A program made the translations under genes and the position numbers. A stretch of 37,816 nt of DNA from Acidobacteriota bacterium (GTDB taxonomy: Bacteria; Acidobacteriota; Vicinamibacteria; Marinacidobacterales; Marinacidobacteraceae). Below, piece after piece: positions 32,914 through 37,816 of the stretch. Each line of letters opens with the position of its first letter. Position 1 is the stretch's first letter. A model generated the notes under the pieces. The model worked only from the letters and a program-made list of their open reading frames with translations, ran no database searches and was not told the DNA's origin. The stretch is from NCBI GenBank assembly GCA_022822745.1, contig JAJEAO010000078.1:1-37816 (forward strand), in the 5' to 3' direction.

Positions 32914-34497
32914 GTGCGGTTCTTCAACACGTCGGGACCGATCGTCCCCGCCGACCACTACCACGTCCCGCCCCTCGACCGGCTGGATCTCGAGGAGCTG
33001 CTCCGCCTGGTCCGGACGAAGCGGTTCTTCACCCTGCACGCGCCTCGGCAGACCGGGAAGACCTCGGCGCTCTTCGCCTTTCGGGATCTGCTGAACGGCG
33101 GCTCGGTCGGGGAGTACCGGGCGGTCTATGTGAACGTGGAAGTGGCGCAGCCGTCGCGGGAGGATCGCCGTTCCGCGATGCGCGAGATCCTGGGCGAACT
33201 GGGCTCCGAGGCCGCCGAGACCCTGGGCGATCCGCTGGTGGACCGGATCTGGCCCGAGGCGCTCGAACGCCGCGGTCCAGGCGGAGCGCTTCGCGAAGTG
33301 CTGAGCCGGTGGGCGCGGGATGCCCCCGCGCCGCTGGTCGTGCTCGTGGACGAGGTGGATTCCCTGATCGGGGACACCCTGGTTTCGGTCCTGCGGCAGT
33401 TGCGCGCCGGCTATCCGCATCGGCCCCGCCGGTTCCCGCAGACCGTCATTCTCTGCGGCGTCCGGGATGTTCGCGACTATCGGATGGAGTCGGAGGCTCC
33501 CGGGGCGCAGATCAGCGGCGGGAGCGCCTTCAACATCGCGGCGAGACACCTCCGTCTCGGGGATTTCCGGGAGAGCGAGGTCCGGTCGCTGCTCGCCCAG
33601 CACACCGAGGAGACCGGGCAGGCGTTCTCGACGCGGGCGCGGGATGCGGTCTGGGAGCAGACGCAGGGTCAGCCGTGGCTCGTCAACGCCCTCGCCGCCG
33701 AGGCGTGTTTCGAGGACCGGGCCGGTCGGGACCGCAGCCGGGAGATCCCGCTTGCGGCGATCCGGGATGCGCGCGAGCGGCTGATCCTGAGTCGGGCGGC
33801 GCACCTCGACCAGCTCGCGCACAAGCTGGCCGAGGACCGGGTGCGGCGGGTCATCGAGCCCCTGCTCACGGGCGCCGACCACCGGCGCTATGACGCGGCC
33901 GACCTGGACTATGTCCGTGATCTGGGACTCGTGGCGCAAGAAGGGAATCCGCGGGTGGCGAATCCGATCTACGCCGAGGTCATCCCGCGCGCCCTGACGG
34001 CGGTCGTGGAGGACGATCTGATCGAGGAGACCGCCTGGTATGTGGACCCGGAGTCCGGGCGTCTGGAGGTCGCGAGGCTCCTGGAGGCGTTCCAGCAGTT
34101 CTTCCGCGAGCACTCGGAGCACTGGGTCGAGCGGTTCCGCTACCGGGAGGCAGGTCCGCAGCTTCTTCTCCAGGCGTTCCTGCAGCGGATCGTGAACGGC
34201 GGCGGCCGCATCGAGCGGGAGTACGGGCTCGGCCGCGGCCGGACGGATCTGCTCATCCTCTGGCCGCGGGGTGACGTCGTGGATCGGGCCGTCGTCGAGT
34301 GCAAGATTCGCCATGGCGGCCTCGACCGCACGATTTCGGCCGGGCTCGTTCAGACCGGGGAGTACATGGACCGCTGCGGCGCCCGCGAGGGTCACCTGGT
34401 CGTCTTCGACCGGAACCCGGGACGGACCTGGGGCGCGAAGCTGTTCCGCCGGGACGAGGCGGGGCCGGCCGGTCCGATCACCGTCTGGGGGATGTGA
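32914..34497 (+). CDS. AAA ATPase fused to a PD-(D/E)XK nuclease-like domain
   Basis: A 527-residue protein opening MRFFNTSGPI...DHYHVPPLDRLDLEELL, the start typical of a family of stand-alone AAA-like proteins, which justifies the GTG at 32914. Walker A is APRQTGKT (43-50) and Walker B is LVVLVDEVDS (141-150); a winged-helix-like region covers about 230-370. The C-terminal 100 residues form a PD-(D/E)XK core: Glu434, Asp445 in GRGRTDLLI, Glu462-x-Lys464 in VVECKIR, Gln480. Relatives are accessory genes of unknown role, possibly in defence or DNA mobility. There is no toxin or integrase partner nearby. Confidence 0.82.
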   Translation: MRFFNTSGPIVPADHYHVPPLDRLDLEELLRLVRTKRFFTLHAPRQTGKTSALFAFRDLLNGGSVGEYRAVYVNVEVAQPSREDRRSAMREILGELGSEAAETLGDPLVDRIWPEALERRGPGGALREVLSRWARDAPAPLVVLVDEVDSLIGDTLVSVLRQLRAGYPHRPRRFPQTVILCGVRDVRDYRMESEAPGAQISGGSAFNIAARHLRLGDFRESEVRSLLAQHTEETGQAFSTRARDAVWEQTQGQPWLVNALAAEACFEDRAGRDRSREIPLAAIRDARERLILSRAAHLDQLAHKLAEDRVRRVIEPLLTGADHRRYDAADLDYVRDLGLVAQEGNPRVANPIYAEVIPRALTAVVEDDLIEETAWYVDPESGRLEVARLLEAFQQFFREHSEHWVERFRYREAGPQLLLQAFLQRIVNGGGRIEREYGLGRGRTDLLILWPRGDVVDRAVVECKIRHGGLDRTISAGLVQTGEYMDRCGAREGHLVVFDRNPGRTWGAKLFRRDEAGPAGPITVWGM

Positions 34498-34512
34498 CCC
34501 GGGCGGCCCGGG
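34498..34512 (+). terminator. Short GC hairpin at the end of the AAA-nuclease gene
   Basis: CCCGG-GCGGC-CCGGG directly follows the stop codon and could form a 5-bp stem. No U-run; weak. Confidence 0.2.
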
Positions 34513-34587
34513 ACGGGCGCGCCGCTCGATTCGCAGCGTCGGAGCTTCCGAAAGCAGGAGCCTCCTCCACAGAGAACCGTCGGCGCC

Positions 34588-34740
34588 GTGACTTCGCGCG
34601 GGCTTCGTATTCCGCGCCAGGTTCTGCATGCCGCCGGCGTCTCCGGGGAAGTGGAGTTCCGGGTCGAGCCGCCCCGGCGGAAGGTCTGCCGGGTCCGCTT
34701 CGACCCGGCTGCGCGAAGCCGCATCGCCCTTCCGGTGTAG
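34588..34740 (+). CDS. Possible 50-residue AbrB/MazE-like remnant
   Basis: From GTG 34588 the peptide reads MTSRGLRIPRQVLHAAGV, then SGEVEFRVEPPRRKVCRVRF. This recalls SpoVT/AbrB swapped-hairpin antitoxins (TSKGQVTIPKEVREALGL...GDEVEF) but lacks the central QVT. No good ribosome site is present and there is no toxin gene beside it. It may be a decayed antitoxin or chance. The rest of 34498-34777 shows nothing else. Confidence 0.25.
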   Translation: MTSRGLRIPRQVLHAAGVSGEVEFRVEPPRRKVCRVRFDPAARSRIALPV

Positions 34741-34777
34741 GGTCGGAAGTCCGCCTGGCGGGCGGAGAGGAGGCGGA

Positions 34778-36061
34778 ATGCGCAGGAGAGCTTTCCTGGG
34801 GGCTGCCGGCGGCGCCCTGACCGCGCTGGGGGCGAACGCCGAGGCGCGGATCGAACGGGCCGTCGCGCGGCTCGGCGGCGCCGCCGCGCAGGACGCGGCC
34901 CGGGACGAGGACTTCTGGTTCCGGGTCCGGGAGGCGTTCACGATTGATCGGAACCACATCAACCTGAACTCGGGGAGCGTGAGTCCCGCGCCCGCCTCGG
35001 TCCAGCGGGCGATGCAGCAGTACTGGGACATCACGAACATGGGCCCCTCGCTCTACGTGGACGAACTGCTCGGACCCCGGGTGGAGGTGGCGCGCCGCCG
35101 GCTCGCGGACGCCTTCGGGTGCGGGACGGACGAGATCGCCTTCACCCGCAACGCCAGCGAGGCGATGGAGATCGTCCAGTTCGGAATCCCGCTCCAGCCC
35201 GGCGACGAGGTTCTGACGACGACCCAGGACTACCCGCGAATGCTCATGACCTTCCGCCAGCGCGAGCGGCGCGACGGCATCGTGCTCCGCACCGTCCCCT
35301 ACCCGACGCCTCCCGAGGATCTCTCCGAACTCACCCACATCCTCGAACGCGCCATCACGCCGCGGACGAAGCTGCTCCTCATCTGCCACACGACCTTCAC
35401 GACCGGGCAGATCTTCCCGGTGGGCGAGATCTGCCGCATGGCGCGCCGTCACGGCGTGGAGACGCTCGTGGACGGGGCCCACGGCTTCGCCCACTTCCCG
35501 TTCACCCGGGACGAACTCGACTGCGACTACTACGGGACGAGCCTGCACAAGTGGCTCTTCGCCCCGGTCGGGACCGGCTTCCTCTACGTGCGCAAGGAGA
35601 AGATCCCGGGCGTGTGGCCGCTCATGAGCGCTCCCGCGAGCCAGGACGACGACATCCGCAAGTTCGAACAGATCGGCACGAACCCGATTGCCGTTCGCGG
35701 CCCGATCACCGAGGCGCTCACGTTCCACGACGGCCTCGGGCCCGAGCGGAAGGCGGAGCGGCTGGTCCACCTGCGTCGTCGCTGGGCCGAAGCCGTGAAG
35801 GAACTTCCCGGCGTCCAGGTTCTGAACCCGCCCGATATCCGCCAGGCGTGCGGGATCGGCGCGATGCGGATCGAAGGGGTGGATTCGGGGGATCTGACCG
35901 ACTTCCTCGAGCGGAAGTACCGGGTCCACGTGCGGCCCCGTTTCGTCCGGGGCGAGTTCGACTGCATCCGCGTGTCGCCGAGCGTCTTCACCACCCTCGA
36001 GGAAGTGGATCTCTTCGCGGCCGCGATCGAGGACGCGGCGCGGAACGGAGTCTCGGGATGA
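34778..36061 (+). CDS. Class V aminotransferase-fold PLP enzyme with Tat-like signal
   Basis: A 427-residue fold-type I PLP enzyme of the class V group, closest in style to isopenicillin-N epimerase/cysteine desulfurase-like proteins. Asp232 in LVDGAHGF holds the pyridine nitrogen and Lys258 in TSLHKWLFAPVG forms the Schiff base; NLNSGSVSPAP and NASEAM are family landmarks. The N-terminus MRRRAFLGAAGGALTALGANA looks like a twin-arginine signal, which would carry the folded, cofactor-loaded enzyme to the periplasm. ATG 34778 follows GAGAGGAGG. The stop overlaps the next gene (ATGA), which also has a Tat signal. The substrate is unknown. Confidence 0.9.
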   Translation: MRRRAFLGAAGGALTALGANAEARIERAVARLGGAAAQDAARDEDFWFRVREAFTIDRNHINLNSGSVSPAPASVQRAMQQYWDITNMGPSLYVDELLGPRVEVARRRLADAFGCGTDEIAFTRNASEAMEIVQFGIPLQPGDEVLTTTQDYPRMLMTFRQRERRDGIVLRTVPYPTPPEDLSELTHILERAITPRTKLLLICHTTFTTGQIFPVGEICRMARRHGVETLVDGAHGFAHFPFTRDELDCDYYGTSLHKWLFAPVGTGFLYVRKEKIPGVWPLMSAPASQDDDIRKFEQIGTNPIAVRGPITEALTFHDGLGPERKAERLVHLRRRWAEAVKELPGVQVLNPPDIRQACGIGAMRIEGVDSGDLTDFLERKYRVHVRPRFVRGEFDCIRVSPSVFTTLEEVDLFAAAIEDAARNGVSG

Positions 36062-37272
36062 GCGCCGACTCGACCCTGGCCCGACGGGCCTTCCTGAAGG
36101 GCGTCCTCGCCGCCGCCCCGGCGGCCGCCGCCTGCGGCAATCCGCAGCCGGCGGATGCTCCCGCAGCGGCGCCTCCCGACGGCGCGGGGCCATCCTCCGG
36201 GGTCGCGCTGTGGGGTCAGGATCTCGGTCTCGGCGAGCTGTTCGTCAGCGCGAACGGGGAGACGGAAGTCGAGGCCTACATCGCGAAGTGCCGGGACCAC
36301 GGCGTGTCGCGCGTCTTCGCTCCCGGGGCTTCCGCGGAGCTCGTCGCCGCCGGCCGGGAGGCCGGGGTCGAGGTGCACCCCTACAAGGCGGTCGCCTCGC
36401 ACGGGGGCATCCGCATGTACCCGGCGTGGTCGTCCAACTTCATGGTTCCGCGGTTCGGCACCGAGGCGGGTCGGACCACCCTCGACGCTCACCGCCCGAT
36501 CTGGAGTCACCCGCAGCGCATCGAGAGCCTCAGCGACTTCCTCCGCGAGCACCCCGGGCACCGCCACCGGAACCGGACGCTCTCGGACGAGATGCAGCCC
36601 TGGGAGCGGGTGTTCCTGAGTCCCGGACTCCCCGAGGGCCGCGCCGAGGAAGCCCGCGTCTTCGCCGAGCTGCTCGCCTCGAGCGGTGGCCGCGGCATCC
36701 AGGCGGAGTTCGTCTCGATCAACGAGGACGAGAACGGGGTCACGACGGACGGCTACGAGGACTCGATCGCGGGCGCTTTCCGCGAGGCCACCGGCCGGGA
36801 TCCGTTCTCCATCCCGAACGACGACCCCGAGTGGGTCGGCTTCCGCGCCGACTGCTGGACCGACATGGTGCGGGAGATCCGCGCCGCGGTGAAGGCCGTC
36901 CGGCCGGACGCTGTATTCACGATCACCGTGATCAACCGCGACGCCGAGGGCTACCGCCCCCGGATGCAGGACTGGCCGAAGTGGGTGGACGAGGGCCTCG
37001 CCGACGAGATGCACCTCTGGTTCCGCTCCACGACCGACATCGCTGTCATCGAGCGGCAGGCCCGCCACATGGTGGACACGGTGGCGGGCCGCGTCCCGGT
37101 CATCGCCGAGTTCTCCTGCTATCACCCGGGCAGCCTGCAGACCGCGGACGCCATGATGGAGGCAGCCCGCGCCAGCCGGGCCGCGGGAGTGGATGGCCTC
37201 GGCATCTACCGCAGCCACGCCGTCGAGCAGCTTCGCTTCTGGCCGCTCCTCGAGGAGATGACGCGCCTGTAG
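36058..37272 (+). CDS. Tat-exported lipoprotein, glycoside-hydrolase-10-like TIM barrel
   Basis: A 404-residue protein. LARRAFLKGVLAAAPAAAACGN combines a twin-arginine motif with a lipobox (Cys26), so it is probably exported folded and lipid-anchored. The mature part looks like an alpha/beta barrel similar to family-10-like glycosyl hydrolases: QAEFVSINEDENG, VGFRADCWTDMVREIRAAVKAVRPDAVF, WVDEGLADEMHLWF and a late VPVIAEFSCYHPG with possible acidic catalytic residues. The assignment to a precise family is uncertain. It is translationally coupled to the aminotransferase-fold enzyme, suggesting a shared periplasmic pathway. Confidence 0.75.
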   Translation: MSADSTLARRAFLKGVLAAAPAAAACGNPQPADAPAAAPPDGAGPSSGVALWGQDLGLGELFVSANGETEVEAYIAKCRDHGVSRVFAPGASAELVAAGREAGVEVHPYKAVASHGGIRMYPAWSSNFMVPRFGTEAGRTTLDAHRPIWSHPQRIESLSDFLREHPGHRHRNRTLSDEMQPWERVFLSPGLPEGRAEEARVFAELLASSGGRGIQAEFVSINEDENGVTTDGYEDSIAGAFREATGRDPFSIPNDDPEWVGFRADCWTDMVREIRAAVKAVRPDAVFTITVINRDAEGYRPRMQDWPKWVDEGLADEMHLWFRSTTDIAVIERQARHMVDTVAGRVPVIAEFSCYHPGSLQTADAMMEAARASRAAGVDGLGIYRSHAVEQLRFWPLLEEMTRL

Positions 37273-37306
37273 CGGCAGTTCTTCGACTCGCTTCGAGCCG
37301 CCGCCG

Positions 37307-37741
37307 TTATCCGGCGGTCGAACGGCGGTCCGCGCAGCCGAGCGCGGCGGCGATCACGACGAGTGCGAGCGGCGCTGTCCCGGCGAAGAGCCCGTAGTGG
37401 ACGCCGAGCGCCGGCACCCGCAGCAGGATGACGACGGCGTTCACCAGACCTGCGGCCACGATCCACCCGAGGAACCGGCGCTCCCGCCGGTAGGCGAGCG
37501 TCATTCCCAGCAGCAGCAGGCCGTAGCCGAGCCCGTAGGCGGCCGCTGTTCCCCTCCGGGCCGAGAGTGCGGCGGCGAGATCCTCGTCGCCGTTCGCCAC
37601 CTCGATCGGCGTGTATCGGGCCGCGATCATGTCATTGCCCGGATTCCCGTAGGCCGCCGCCATGGACAGCAGCGAAAACAGGATCGTCATGGCGGCCAGC
37701 ACCGCGAACAGGATCCAGGCCACCTTGTGAGCATGTTTCAT
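37307..37741 (-). CDS. Small integral membrane protein, unknown function
   Basis: A 144-residue protein with four hydrophobic helices (about 8-30, 68-85, 91-108, 115-135) and a short outward loop after the first. I do not recognise the family. ATG 37741 is used; a GTG just before it (37744) would add one Met. No clear ribosome site is visible. It converges on the Tat lipoprotein gene, and a small hairpin CCGCCG-TTATC-CGGCGG (37311-37327) sits across its own 3' end. Confidence 0.7.
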   Translation of the reverse strand: MKHAHKVAWILFAVLAAMTILFSLLSMAAAYGNPGNDMIAARYTPIEVANGDEDLAAALSARRGTAAAYGLGYGLLLLGMTLAYRRERRFLGWIVAAGLVNAVVILLRVPALGVHYGLFAGTAPLALVVIAAALGCADRRSTAG

Positions 37742-37816
37742 CACCGAATTCTACGACCCGTTACCGCCTTTCCGCCCCCGCCCGACCCGCCCGGTTGGAG
37801 GGGGGAGAGGTTCGGA

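Overview
The window is about 70% G+C and gene-dense on both strands, with many 4-base ATGA/GTGA overlaps between co-directional genes. Exported M28 peptidases, a lipoprotein acetamidase, a carboxypeptidase-regulatory-domain TonB receptor and Tat-exported enzymes suggest a free-living or host-associated Gram-negative from a group such as Gemmatimonadota. That placement is inferred from gene style only; no rRNA or marker gene is present.

Layout. 1-75: start of an exported protein (minus). 170-5796: aldehyde dehydrogenase-like protein and a LolD/FtsX-type ABC exporter. 5876-6697: SDR. 6805-7524: broken RelA/SpoT-domain gene. 7664-10557: acetamidase lipoprotein and M28 peptidase (minus). 10558-13693: accessory patch with a PD-(D/E)XK nuclease, a divergent HEPN protein and two kinds of repeat. 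13690-17582: glutamate-carboxypeptidase-like M28 peptidase, EamA transporter, DUF1295 membrane protein. 17837-23967: periplasmic KatG with an OxyR-type box upstream, a type IV restriction pair mcrB-mcrC, and oxyR. 23964-30332: divergent lipid-modification cluster. 30356-34497: TonB receptor and an AAA-nuclease fusion. 34778-37741: Tat-exported class V aminotransferase, Tat lipoprotein, small membrane protein.

The most coherent system is the redox/light-type lipid circuit at 17684-30332. On the minus strand, a flavin amine-oxidase-like protein, a DUF1365 protein, two different Cfa-like methyltransferases and OxyR overlap end to end. On the plus strand, a MerR/B12-domain regulator of the CarH/LitR type overlaps a fatty-acid desaturase. 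The regulator keeps the W-X9-EH cap motif but has Tyr in place of the cobalt-ligating His. OxyR keeps both redox cysteines, and a four-tetrad OxyR-like box lies upstream of katG. I infer an [15 protein letters not shown] and photo-oxidative circuit linking peroxide sensing, peroxide removal and membrane fatty-acid methylation, desaturation or oxidation.

The PD-(D/E)XK/HEPN patch, mcrBC and the AAA-nuclease fusion are separate defence-like accessory insertions. The broken RelA/SpoT gene and the divergent repeats point to ongoing decay and recombination.
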